A DNA stretch of 14,802 nt, taken from NCBI GenBank assembly GCA_040881945.1, contig JBBECF010000172.1:1-14802 (forward strand). Reading direction: 5' to 3'. A program made the position numbers and the translations under genes. The notes beneath the pieces are model-generated. The model was not told where the DNA came from, ran no database searches, and worked only from the letters and a program-made list of their open reading frames with translations. Positions 1 to 7,628 of this stretch are shown piece by piece; the first letter of the stretch is position 1, and the number at the start of each line of letters is the position of its first letter. The stretch comes from JBBECF01 sp040881945. Lineage in GTDB: Bacteria; Pseudomonadota; Alphaproteobacteria; Dongiales; Dongiaceae.

Positions 1-114
1 CTGAGCGCACCCGACCGCTGGCTCGACGTGGATTTCGCGGCCCCGTCGGCGCGGTTGTGCGCCGGCGCCGCATCGGCGATGATGCGCGGAACGCAGCCAA
101 GGAAGAGGACAGAG

Positions 115-873
115 ATGGCGCCGCACGGTTTGTTCCGGACGCTTTGGGCCGCCCTGCTCGGCCTGGCGGCGGGCTTCGGAATCGCGGCCGGCGCGGCGGC
201 GCAGGAGCCGTTGACCCCGGCCCAGATCGAGGCCTTCGAGGGCGTCATCCGCGACTATCTCCTGCGCAACCCGGAGGTGATCGTCGAGGCGGTGCGCGGC
301 CTCGAGGCGCGGCAGCAGTCACTGGAGGCCGAGCAGGCCCGCCAGGCGATCGGCGCGCGCCGGGACGAGTTGTTGCGCGACCCGATGGCGCCGGTCATCG
401 GCGCCCCCGACGCGCCGATCACGGTGGTCGAGTTCTTCGACTACCGCTGCCCGTACTGCAAGTCGGTCGCCGAGGGCATGGTGAAGACCCTCGAAGCCGA
501 AGGCGACGTGCGCATTGTGTTCAAGGAGTTCCCGATCCTCGGCCCGGAATCCGTTTACGCGGCCAAGGCGGCGCTCGCCGCCGAACGGCAGGGGAAGTAC
601 GGCGACTTCCACCTGGCGCTGATGGTCTTCAAGGGTCAGCTCGACACCGACGCGGTTCTGCGGGTGGCCGAGCGCGTCGGCCTCGACGTCGGGCAGATGA
701 AGGCCGACATGGAGGCGCCGGAGATCCAGGCGGCGCTGGACCGCAACTTCGAACTGGCCGCCGCCCTCGGGATCCGCGGCACGCCCGCCTTCATAATCGG
801 CGAGCAGATGATACCGGGGGCGATCGATATGACCGAGCTGCGCCGGCTGGTGCGGACCGAACGGAGCGGCTGA
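115..873 (+). CDS. Secreted DsbA-family (Com1/ScsC-like) thiol:disulfide oxidoreductase
   Basis: A 252-aa periplasmic thioredoxin-fold protein, likely acting on disulfides of exported proteins. The ATG at 115 is preferred over a GTG at 28 in the same frame. It is preceded by a purine-rich SD (AAGGAAGAGG, 99-108), and it places a typical signal peptide at the N terminus (basic start, Ala/Leu core, probable cleavage after Ala29, A-A-A|Q-E). Residues about 30-80 (LTPAQIEAFEGVIRDYLL..., then an EARQQ helix) resemble the ScsC_N oligomerisation region found on Com1/ScsC-like DsbA proteins. The active site is C112-P-Y-C115 after FFDYR, and the cis-proline loop is T223-P224 (GIRGTPAF). The gene ends 15 bp before the convergent DUF2269 gene. 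Family membership is seen in the motifs. Whether it is an oxidase or an isomerase is not decidable here. A TGA at 2-4 may close an upstream gene, but nothing of that gene is visible. Confidence 0.93.
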   Translation: MAPHGLFRTLWAALLGLAAGFGIAAGAAAQEPLTPAQIEAFEGVIRDYLLRNPEVIVEAVRGLEARQQSLEAEQARQAIGARRDELLRDPMAPVIGAPDAPITVVEFFDYRCPYCKSVAEGMVKTLEAEGDVRIVFKEFPILGPESVYAAKAALAAERQGKYGDFHLALMVFKGQLDTDAVLRVAERVGLDVGQMKADMEAPEIQAALDRNFELAAALGIRGTPAFIIGEQMIPGAIDMTELRRLVRTERSG

Positions 874-888
874 TCGGCGGCCCTGGGG

Positions 889-1482
889 TCACGCCGCGTC
901 GGAGTCGCCGCTGGCGGACGGCGTCCAGGGATAGAGCCGCGGCAGGAAGACCGTGAGCGCGGCGCCGACGGCTACCGCGGCGATACCACCGACGATGAAC
1001 TGCGTCCAGTCGTCCGGCTTGACGACGCCGAGCGACACAATCAGCAGATAGACCGGCAGATCCAGGAAGTGCGTAAAGGTCGGCAGATGCTCGGCGCGCG
1101 CCGCCACGAGCTCGCGCGTGACCTGCCCGCGCCGCACGGCCTCCCGCGACAACCGCCGCATCCTGGTGAAGTACCGCCGGGTCACGGTGTTGCCCTCGAC
1201 GAACTCCAGGGCGAACAAGCCGACCATGCCGGCAAGCCACGGCGTGTCCAGGACGTCGAAGCCGTAGGCGACGATGATCCAGACGCCCGAACCTAGCAAC
1301 AGCAAGGCGCCGGGCACGACCAACCCGTCATAGAACACCGCGATAGCGCGGATCGCCTCGGCGAACAGCGCCAGGCGTTCGAGCTGCCTCGACCGCAGGT
1401 CGGCGAGGAACACCCCGATCAGGCCGGCGCCCATCAGAATGGCGCCGACGACGTGCCCGAACAGCAGAACTTCGCGGGTCAT
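889..1482 (-). CDS. DUF2269 family integral membrane protein
   Basis: A 197-aa inner-membrane protein with about four hydrophobic segments. They lie at residues about 1-25 (VLLFGHVVGAILMGAGLIGVF), 45-75 (LVVPGALLLLGSGVWIIVAYGF), 80-95 (WLAGMVGLFALEF) and two near the C terminus (LPVYLLIVSLGVV and FIVGGIAAVAVGAALTVFL). The pattern of a first helix containing H and G followed by a central charged cytoplasmic stretch (RRYFTRMRRLSREAVRRG) fits DUF2269, whose function is unknown. The ATG at 1482 is chosen because AAGGTG lies just upstream. The open frame further 5' runs through a REP-like repeat and is not coding in character. It is convergent with the DsbA gene and divergent from the SDR gene. 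Confidence 0.82.
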   Translation of the reverse strand: MTREVLLFGHVVGAILMGAGLIGVFLADLRSRQLERLALFAEAIRAIAVFYDGLVVPGALLLLGSGVWIIVAYGFDVLDTPWLAGMVGLFALEFVEGNTVTRRYFTRMRRLSREAVRRGQVTRELVAARAEHLPTFTHFLDLPVYLLIVSLGVVKPDDWTQFIVGGIAAVAVGAALTVFLPRLYPWTPSASGDSDAA

Positions 1483-1810
1483 CGCCGCACCTTGCCGGAT
1501 CGTCGCCTGACGGTCCAGGTCCGGCGGGTACCGGCCGGGGCTATCGCATAGGGGCGTTGCATTATTGCCCTTGCGTCCTTCGACAGGCTCAGGATGAGGG
1601 GAAATCTTGGTGGCACGAAGAAGAACCCTCATGGCTCTAGCCTGTCGAAGCACGCACAACCTCGATCCCGGCCTCCTTGCCCGGCCGCACATCGATCAAC
1701 TGAGATAACCCTGGGGTACCGGCCGATTCTGTTGCGAACGGTCGGGTCTCCCCGTAGCCTCGACGAGCGGCGCCCCAGCCGCGGGTGCGCGCTACTCGGG
1801 AGGCTTCGCC
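1483..1810. other. Non-coding spacer between divergent genes, with repeats
   Basis: These 328 bp separate the divergent DUF2269 and SDR genes, and I see no credible gene in them. They hold a REP-like inverted repeat (1577-1650) and two copies of the 12-mer GGGTACCGGCCG (1526-1537 and 1714-1725) on either side of it. The SD of the SDR gene (GGGAGG, 1798-1803) is at the right edge. I found no convincing -35/-10 pair on either strand, although both flanking genes must be transcribed from this spacer. Confidence 0.6.
1577..1650. repeat. REP-like inverted repeat, copy 1
   Basis: The left arm (1578-1600) carries the core TTCGACAGGCTCAGGATGAG. The right arm (1626-1650) is its imperfect reverse complement and ends in CCTGTCGAAG. 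The arms are separated by about 25 nt, so the whole unit can fold into a long stem. The same core recurs in the mlaD-NDUFA12 spacer (7544-7599). Dispersed palindromes with the TTCGACAGGCTCA core are, to my knowledge, common in the spacers of GC-rich alphaproteobacteria. The identity in the sequence is direct, and the REP label is inference. Confidence 0.75.
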
Positions 1811-2566
1811 ATGGACCTGCGCAACAAGACCGCCATCGTCACCGGCAGCTCGCGCGGCATCGGCCGGGCGATCGCGTTGCGCTTCGCCCGCGACGGCGCG
1901 CGCGTCGCGGTCAACTGCCTGACCGCGCGCGACAAGGCCGAGGCCGTGGCCGTCGAGATCCGCGGCGGCGGCGGCGAGGCGATCGTCGTCCAGGCCGACG
2001 TCTCCCGGCGCGACCAGGCGGAGCGGCTGATCGCCGAGACGATCGCCGCCTTCGGCAAGGTCGACATCCTGGTCAGCAACGCCGGCGTCATCATCGACCG
2101 GCCGTTCGTCGAGTCGACCGACGAGGACTGGACCCGCGCGATCGAGGCCAACCTGCACGGCTTCTTCAACGTCTGCCGGGCGGTGCTGCCACATATGATC
2201 GAGCGCGGTTACGGCCGGATCGTCGCCACCGGTTCGTGCATCACCGAGATCGCCGATTTCGGCGGCAACACATACGCCGTGTGCACCGCCTCCAAGGGCG
2301 GCATCGTCGCCATGCTGAAGCCGATCGCCGCCGAGGTCGCCCGGCACGGCATCACCGTCAACGCGGTCTCACCCGGCTACATCGCGACCGAGATGCTGGC
2401 CGAGATCGACCCGGCCGGCCTGGAGGCGGCGCTGCATCTGGTCCCGATGCGCCGCTACGGCAAGCCCGAGGAGATCGCGGCGGCGATGGCGTTCCTCGCC
2501 TCTGACGAGGCCGCCTACATCACCGGCCAGACCCTGCGCGTCAACGGCGGCATGTCCATGGCCTGA
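1811..2566 (+). CDS. SDR family NAD(P)-dependent oxidoreductase (FabG-like)
   Basis: A 251-aa classical short-chain dehydrogenase/reductase, presumably a cytosolic carbonyl/alcohol oxidoreductase of unknown substrate. The Rossmann glycine motif T-G-S-S-R-G-I-G is at residues 11-18, the D of the QADV segment at 63, S-N-A-G at 89-92, the structural/catalytic Asn at 114 (IEANLHG), Ser142 (VATGSC) and Lys162 (TASKGG). The C terminus (ASDEAAYITGQTLRVNGG) is standard for FabG-like proteins. The oddity is that the position four before Lys162, Tyr in the family's YxxxK, is Cys158 (codon TGC). A nearby Tyr155 is out of register with Lys162. The ATG is supported by GGGAGG seven bases upstream. It precedes aroQ by 104 bp, but a likely promoter lies between them, so it may be a separate unit. 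Confidence 0.93.
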   Translation: MDLRNKTAIVTGSSRGIGRAIALRFARDGARVAVNCLTARDKAEAVAVEIRGGGGEAIVVQADVSRRDQAERLIAETIAAFGKVDILVSNAGVIIDRPFVESTDEDWTRAIEANLHGFFNVCRAVLPHMIERGYGRIVATGSCITEIADFGGNTYAVCTASKGGIVAMLKPIAAEVARHGITVNAVSPGYIATEMLAEIDPAGLEAALHLVPMRRYGKPEEIAAAMAFLASDEAAYITGQTLRVNGGMSMA

Positions 2567-2599
2567 GCCGGGCCCCGCCGCCGGATCGCCGGCGCGGCA

Positions 2600-2627
2600 T
2601 TGCGCCCCCGGCGCGCCGTGCTATAAC
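2600..2627 (+). promoter_or_regulatory. Candidate sigma-70 type promoter for aroQ-accB-accC-aat
   Basis: A TATAAC -10 element (2622-2627) stands out in very GC-rich surroundings. A weak -35, TTGCGC (2600-2605), lies 16 bp upstream. It sits between the SDR stop codon and the aroQ start, leaving a leader of roughly 35-40 nt. The -10 is good, the -35 is poor, and the assignment is inference. Confidence 0.4.
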
Positions 2628-2670
2628 GCAGCGCGAAGGAAAACCCGAGGACGCGAAAGGCTGATTCACC

Positions 2671-3129
2671 GTGGCCGCCGCCCCGACGATCCTTGTCCTC
2701 AACGGCCCCAACCTGAACATGCTGGGCGTGCGCGACCCGGCCATCTATGGCCGCGACACCCTCGCCGACATCGAGCGGGCGTGCCGGCGCCGGGCCGGGG
2801 AACTCGGGCTCGCCGTCGATTTCCGGCAATCCAACCACGAGGGCGAGATCGTCACCTGGATCCAGGAAGCGCGCGGCCGCCACGCCGGAATCGTGATCAA
2901 TGCCGGCGCCCTCAGCCACAGCTCGATCGCCGTCCTCGATACCCTGCAGCTCACCGAGCTGCCGGTGATCGAGGTGCATCTGTCGAACATCTTCAAGCGC
3001 GAGCCCTATCGCCGTCACTCCTTTGTCAGCGAGGCGGCGCGCGGCGTCATCTGCGGCTTCGGCGGCCTCGGCTACCGCCTTGCGCTCGACGCCATGGCGC
3101 AAATCCTGGGAACCTGGAAAGAGGCCTGA
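2671..3129 (+). CDS. aroQ: Type II 3-dehydroquinate dehydratase
   Basis: A 152-aa cytosolic enzyme that dehydrates 3-dehydroquinate to 3-dehydroshikimate in the shikimate pathway. Type II enzymes form dodecamers. Signatures seen are NGPNLNMLGVRDPAIYG (residues 11-27, with the lid Arg21 and catalytic Tyr26), QSNHEGE (53-59), INAGALSHSS (76-85, substrate Asn77), EVHLSN (101-106, catalytic His103) and REPYRRHS (110-117). The length is normal for the family. It starts with GTG, with GAAAGG about 10 bases upstream, and no better in-frame ATG exists before the conserved N terminus. Its stop overlaps the accB start by one base (TGATG), so it is translationally coupled. The aroQ-accB-accC order is common in proteobacteria. 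Confidence 0.97.
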   Translation: MAAAPTILVLNGPNLNMLGVRDPAIYGRDTLADIERACRRRAGELGLAVDFRQSNHEGEIVTWIQEARGRHAGIVINAGALSHSSIAVLDTLQLTELPVIEVHLSNIFKREPYRRHSFVSEAARGVICGFGGLGYRLALDAMAQILGTWKEA

Positions 3130-3578
3130 TGGCGGGGTTCGATGTCGATGCGGATCTGGTCCGCAAGCTGGCCGAGCTGCTGGAGGAAACCGGCCTCAGC
3201 GAGGTCGAATACGAGAGCGGCGGTCAGCGCATCCGCGTCTGCCGCAGCGCCGGGACGGCGGCAGCGGTGGCGTTCGCGCCGGTGCCGGCCGGCGCGGCCG
3301 GACCGCCGCCGCCGGACGCCGGCGCCTCGGCCGACGCCCTGCCGGTCGGCGCCGTCACCTCGCCGATGGTCGGGACCGCCTACGTCGCGCCCGAACCTGG
3401 GGCCGCGCCGTACGTCAAGGTCGGCGACCGAGTCGCCGAGGGCGATACGCTTCTCGTCGTCGAGGCGATGAAGGTGATGAACCCCATCGCCGCGCCGCAC
3501 GGCGGCATGGTCGTCGAGGTTCTGGTCAGCGACGGCCGGCCGGTCGAATACGGCGAAGTGCTGATGGTGGTGCGCTAG
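3129..3578 (+). CDS. accB: Biotin carboxyl carrier protein of acetyl-CoA carboxylase
   Basis: A 149-aa BCCP that carries biotin between biotin carboxylase and carboxyltransferase in malonyl-CoA synthesis. It has a short N-terminal helical region (residues 1-40: DADLVRKLAELLEETGLSEVEYESGGQRIRV), an Ala/Pro-rich flexible linker (about 41-73), and a C-terminal biotinyl/lipoyl domain beginning VTSPMVGTAY (76-85). The biotinylation motif is E112-A-M-K115-V-M-N with Lys115 as acceptor. Val replaces the more usual Met or Leu after the Lys. The ATG overlaps the aroQ stop (TGATG) and has AAGAGG five bases upstream. The accC start follows 11 bp after the stop. All of this fits one operon. Confidence 0.97.
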   Translation: MAGFDVDADLVRKLAELLEETGLSEVEYESGGQRIRVCRSAGTAAAVAFAPVPAGAAGPPPPDAGASADALPVGAVTSPMVGTAYVAPEPGAAPYVKVGDRVAEGDTLLVVEAMKVMNPIAAPHGGMVVEVLVSDGRPVEYGEVLMVVR

Positions 3579-3589
3579 AGCGCGCCGGC

Positions 3590-4933
<1,344 letters not shown>

Positions 4934-4967
4934 CGGGCAGCGCGGCGTTCGGCCCCCGCGACCGCTC

Positions 4968-5618
4968 ATGTCCGAGCTGACGCCGGACATTCTGCTGCGC
5001 GCCTATGCCTTCGGCGTCTTCCCGATGGCCGAGGGGCGGCACCATCGCGAGGTCTATTGGGTCGACCCGAAGGAGCGCGGCGTCCTGCCGCTGGATCGCT
5101 TCCACCTGCCGCGCCGGCTCGGCCGGACGCTGCGCCGGCGGCCGTTCGCGGTGCGCTGCGACAGCGCCTTTGCCGAGGTCGTCGGCGCCTGCGCCGAACC
5201 GGCGCCAGACCGCCCCGACACCTGGATCAACGCCGAGATCCGGCGGCTCAACGCCCGGCTGTTCGAGATGGGGTTCGCCCATTCGGTCGAATGCTGGCGC
5301 GGCGACGCGCTGGTCGGCGGCCTCTATGGCATCGCCATCGGCGGCGCCTTCTTCGGCGAGAGCATGTTCAGCCGCGAGCGCGACGCCAGCAAGGTGGCGC
5401 TCGTCTATCTGGCGGCGCGGCTGCGTCTCGGCGGCTTCCGGCTGCTCGATACGCAGTTCGTCACCGCGCACCTGCAACGCTTCGGGGCCATCGAGATTCC
5501 GCGCGCCGACTATCGTCAGCTCCTCGCCCACGCGATCGCGGCGCCCGCCCGCTTCTATTCCGACGCGTCGGAGTCCGAGGTCGAGGCGTTCGTGCAGTCG
5601 ATGACCCAGAGGTCGTAG
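4968..5618 (+). CDS. aat: Leucyl/phenylalanyl-tRNA--protein transferase
   Basis: A 216-aa cytosolic enzyme that adds Leu or Phe from aminoacyl-tRNA to proteins with N-terminal Arg/Lys, marking them for ClpS-ClpAP. Family signatures are LTPDILLRAYAFGVFPMAEG (N terminus), VYWVDPKERGVLPLDRFH, TWINAEI, AHSVECWRGDALVGGLYG, GGAFFGESMFSRERDASK, and GFRLLDTQFVTAHLQRFGA. The ATG at 4968 matches the usual family N terminus, and a longer in-frame ATG at 4890 lies inside accC and is rejected. There is no obvious SD. The gene is 34 bp behind accC. Its last 64 bp overlap, tail to tail, the 3' end of the DUF2155 gene on the other strand. Confidence 0.96.
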   Translation: MSELTPDILLRAYAFGVFPMAEGRHHREVYWVDPKERGVLPLDRFHLPRRLGRTLRRRPFAVRCDSAFAEVVGACAEPAPDRPDTWINAEIRRLNARLFEMGFAHSVECWRGDALVGGLYGIAIGGAFFGESMFSRERDASKVALVYLAARLRLGGFRLLDTQFVTAHLQRFGAIEIPRADYRQLLAHAIAAPARFYSDASESEVEAFVQSMTQRS

Positions 5619-5956
5619 ACCGGATGCTCCAGGGCCGATAGCGCCGGGCTCGACGCGAACATCCAGCCGATGAACCGGGTTGCCGGCGGCTCGTCGGGTT
5701 TGACCTCGACGATCTCCAGGAAGGCGGCGCTTTCGGGCGGCTCTTCCGGCGGCCGCTTGTCGCAGGCCCGCGCGGTGATCTGCAACGCGCCGAATGACAC
5801 CGTCGCGCCGATCGGCGCCTCGATCGTCGAGATGCGCGCCGTAATCTTGTCGAGCCCCTGCAGGACCGCGATCTCCGCCGGCGCGGCAAGCGCGGCGCTC
5901 GTCGTCAGCGCGCCGGCAAGGACCGCCGCCGCCGTCTTGGGGCCCGCGCGGGTCAT
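5555..5956 (-). CDS. DUF2155 domain-containing secreted protein
   Basis: A 133-aa predicted periplasmic protein. A signal peptide (MTRAGPKTAAAVLAGALTTS..., cleavage near residues 24-25) precedes the DUF2155 region. That region has AVLQGLDKITARISTIEAPIG, FGALQITARACDKRPPEEPPESAAFLEI and the diagnostic RFIGWMFASSPALSALEHPVYDLWVIDC. Two Cys residues could form a disulfide. The function is not established. The start chosen is the ATG at 5956 because the longer frame to 5995 would place 13 residues before the signal peptide and run into the upstream gene. Only 4 bp separate it from that upstream gene, so they are co-transcribed. The 3' end runs 64 bp into aat. DUF2155 genes are, to my knowledge, often found beside aat and NDUFA12 in alphaproteobacteria. 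Confidence 0.9.
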   Translation of the reverse strand: MTRAGPKTAAAVLAGALTTSAALAAPAEIAVLQGLDKITARISTIEAPIGATVSFGALQITARACDKRPPEEPPESAAFLEIVEVKPDEPPATRFIGWMFASSPALSALEHPVYDLWVIDCTNASTSDSDASE

Positions 5957-5960
5957 GCCG

Positions 5961-6194
5961 TCAGCGCGCCTTGCGATAGGGGTTGTCGAGCGCATCGACG
6001 AGCCGGCGCAACACCTCGCGCACCTGGGCCTCGTCGCACCCCATGAGGATGGCGTCCTCCAACGCGTCCTGCGCCATCTGCCCGATCTCCTCCAGGTTCT
6101 CGTTCAGGACCTTGACCTTCTCGTCGCACGACACCGGCTTGCCGTCGGGCTGCCGCCAGGTCGGAAACCGGTCGTCGTCGCCGCGCTGCGCCAA
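5961..6194 (-). CDS. Small conserved hypothetical protein (77 aa)
   Basis: A 77-aa acidic, helical, cytosolic protein with no recognisable enzyme motif. Notable stretches are PVSCDEKVKVLNENLEEIGQ (residues about 20-39), AQDALEDAILMGCDEAQVRE and LRRLVDALDNPY. The two Cys residues each sit in a C-D-E triplet (CDEK and CDEA). It starts with TTG at 6194, with GAGGA about nine bases upstream, and no ATG occurs before the conserved core. It is 4 bp upstream of the DUF2155 gene and 51 bp downstream of the methyltransferase. I recall similar short proteins in other Rhodospirillales with this neighbourhood, but I know of no function. Confidence 0.75.
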   Translation of the reverse strand: MAQRGDDDRFPTWRQPDGKPVSCDEKVKVLNENLEEIGQMAQDALEDAILMGCDEAQVREVLRRLVDALDNPYRKAR

Positions 6195-6223
6195 GGGTGG
6201 AGTCCTCGCCGGGTTCGGGTGGG

Positions 6224-6229
6224 ATCATA
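6224..6229 (-). promoter_or_regulatory. Possible -10 element for the 77-aa gene and DUF2155
   Basis: Read on the minus strand this is TATGAT in an unusually A/T-rich patch within the 51-bp spacer after the methyltransferase stop. It would give a leader of about 25 nt to the TTG start at 6194. No acceptable -35 hexamer is visible at normal spacing, so this is only a suggestion that the two downstream genes can be transcribed independently. Confidence 0.22.
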
Positions 6230-6245
6230 GCAACATAACGGGCCG

Positions 6246-7034
6246 CTAGGCCGGTTTCGTCGCGGCGAAGCGCAGGCGCACGTAGTCGGCGGTCCACACG
6301 CCGGCGGCGTCGCACAGCGCCGGGCGCAGCGCCGCGGCGACCTCGCGCCGGAAGTCCGGCCGCTCGGCCGGCGGCAGCAGCGACGTGAACGCCTCGGCGA
6401 AGACGTCGAGCCAGTCGTCGAGGTCGCCCGGCAGCGGCGTCGGGCGCGGGATCAGCTCCAGGTACCCGACCCGGAAGCCGCGCGCCTCGAGCCGCGCCCG
6501 GTACTCGGCCGCGGTCGGGAAATACCACGGCACGGCCGCGCGGCCGTCGCGGCCGCGCCGGTCGAGGGCGGCGACCAGGGCGGCCTGGATGCGCGCGACG
6601 TTGCCGGCGCCGCCGAACTCGCCGACGAAGCGCCCGCCCGGCTTCAGCGCCCGCCAGACCCCGGCGACGACCGCGTCGGGATCGCGCATCCAATGCAGCG
6701 CGGCGTTGGAGAACACCGCGTCGAACTCGGCCGTGAAGTCGAGGCGCTCGCCGTCCATGACCCGCGCATCGAGGCCGCGCGCCCGCGCCGCCGCCGTCTG
6801 CTCGGCGCTGCTGTCGACGCCGACGACGCGGGCACCCGATTCGGCCAGAAGCCGCGTCAACGCGCCGTCGCCGCAACCGAGGTCGAGAATCCGCTCGCCG
6901 CGGACCGGGGCCAGAAGTTCGACCACGGGCTGGCCGAGGTCGGCGACGAAGCCGGCGTTGCGGGCGTAGCGGGCGGGGTCCCAGCGCTGGCGCCCGGCGC
7001 CGTCGCCGCGCGGCGCGGAGGTCGGCGGCGTCAC
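6246..7034 (-). CDS. Class I SAM-dependent methyltransferase (Tam-like)
   Basis: A 262-aa cytosolic methyltransferase. Motif I is RILDLGCGDGALT (residues about 48-60), the ribose-binding acidic residue is Asp74 (VVGVDSS), and the post-I region is FSNAALHWMRDPDAVVAGVWRALKPGGRF. The HWM-D and LKPGG signature, followed by a C-terminal cap (PWYFPTAAEYRARLEARGFRV), resembles trans-aconitate methyltransferase-like proteins. The substrate cannot be told. The start is GTG, overlapping the mlaD stop (GTGA), so it is translationally coupled to mlaD. An in-frame extension upstream runs through mlaD in another frame and is not used. Confidence 0.85.
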   Translation of the reverse strand: MTPPTSAPRGDGAGRQRWDPARYARNAGFVADLGQPVVELLAPVRGERILDLGCGDGALTRLLAESGARVVGVDSSAEQTAAARARGLDARVMDGERLDFTAEFDAVFSNAALHWMRDPDAVVAGVWRALKPGGRFVGEFGGAGNVARIQAALVAALDRRGRDGRAAVPWYFPTAAEYRARLEARGFRVGYLELIPRPTPLPGDLDDWLDVFAEAFTSLLPPAERPDFRREVAAALRPALCDAAGVWTADYVRLRFAATKPA

Positions 7035-7513
7035 GGCTGGGCGGGCGGGCCTTCGGCGGCGCCCGGCTTCTGCTCGGCGCCGCCGAAGATGAAGCGCCCG
7101 ATCAGGTCGCCGAGAATGAGCGGATCCTGGGTGTAGCGGATTTCGCCGCCCGGCTCGATCGCGGCCTCGTCGGCGCCGGGCTCGAGCGAAATGTAACTGT
7201 TGCCGAGCAGGCTCTCGCTCTGGATCTTGGCGCTGCTGTCGAGCGGCAACCGTACCGCGTCGGCGATGCTCAGGCGGACCACTGCCAAATAGGTCTCGGG
7301 ATCGAGGCGCTGGTCGAGGACGCTGCCGATCTTGATGCCGCTCATGCGCACGTCGCTGCCGTTCTCCAACCCGTCGATGCGGTTGAACTTGGCGATCACC
7401 TCGTAGCCTTCGACCCGCCCCAGGTTGCTCGTGGTGTAGGCGAAGGCGAGAAACGTCACCGCGACGAGCAGCACGACGGCGCCCATGATCGTCTCGATGA
7501 CGTTGCGGTTCAT
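7031..7513 (-). CDS. mlaD: MlaD-type MCE protein (phospholipid transport)
   Basis: A 160-aa inner-membrane-anchored periplasmic substrate-binding subunit of the Mla retrograde phospholipid transport system. It has one N-terminal transmembrane helix (residues about 7-27, IMGAVVLLVAVTFLAFAY) and one MCE domain: YEVIAKFNRIDGLENGSDVRMSGIKIGSV (about 37-65), then SSAKIQSESLLGNSYISLEPG. The tail is Gly/Pro/Ala-rich. The length is normal for MlaD. The ATG has AGAGGT five bases upstream. The partners mlaE, mlaF and mlaC are not in the window, so this copy is separated from the usual operon. The next gene overlaps its stop codon. Confidence 0.9.
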   Translation of the reverse strand: MNRNVIETIMGAVVLLVAVTFLAFAYTTSNLGRVEGYEVIAKFNRIDGLENGSDVRMSGIKIGSVLDQRLDPETYLAVVRLSIADAVRLPLDSSAKIQSESLLGNSYISLEPGADEAAIEPGGEIRYTQDPLILGDLIGRFIFGGAEQKPGAAEGPPAQP

Positions 7514-7543
7514 CGGCTACCTCTGCGGCGGTGCGCCGGACCC

Positions 7544-7599
7544 CATGTTTCGACAGGCTCAACATGAGGTCCTCGTCCTGAGCCTGTCGAAGGACGAGG
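7544..7599. repeat. REP-like inverted repeat, copy 2
   Basis: The left arm (7549-7569) has TTCGACAGGCTCA, and the right arm (7571-7591) is its near-perfect reverse complement (TGAGCCTGTCGAA), one base apart. Each arm also has short self-complementary flanks: CATGTT/AACATG at 7544-7549 and 7561-7566, and CCTCGTCCT/AGGACGAGG at 7571-7579 and 7591-7599. One long hairpin or two small ones can therefore form. It shares its core with 1577-1650. It lies in the 115-bp spacer between NDUFA12 and mlaD and could attenuate transcription or stabilise mRNA. Confidence 0.78.
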
Positions 7600-7628
7600 G
7601 CTGAATCCCGAAGGCCCGAAGCCGGGTG

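Noticed and set aside
28..114. An N-terminal extension of the DsbA gene from a GTG at 28
   Set aside because: It would add 29 residues before a clear signal peptide. The ATG at 115 has a strong SD directly upstream.
2579..2594. A terminator after the SDR gene (CGCCGG ATCG CCGGCG hairpin)
   Set aside because: The stem is short, there is no T-run, and such stems are frequent by chance at this GC content.
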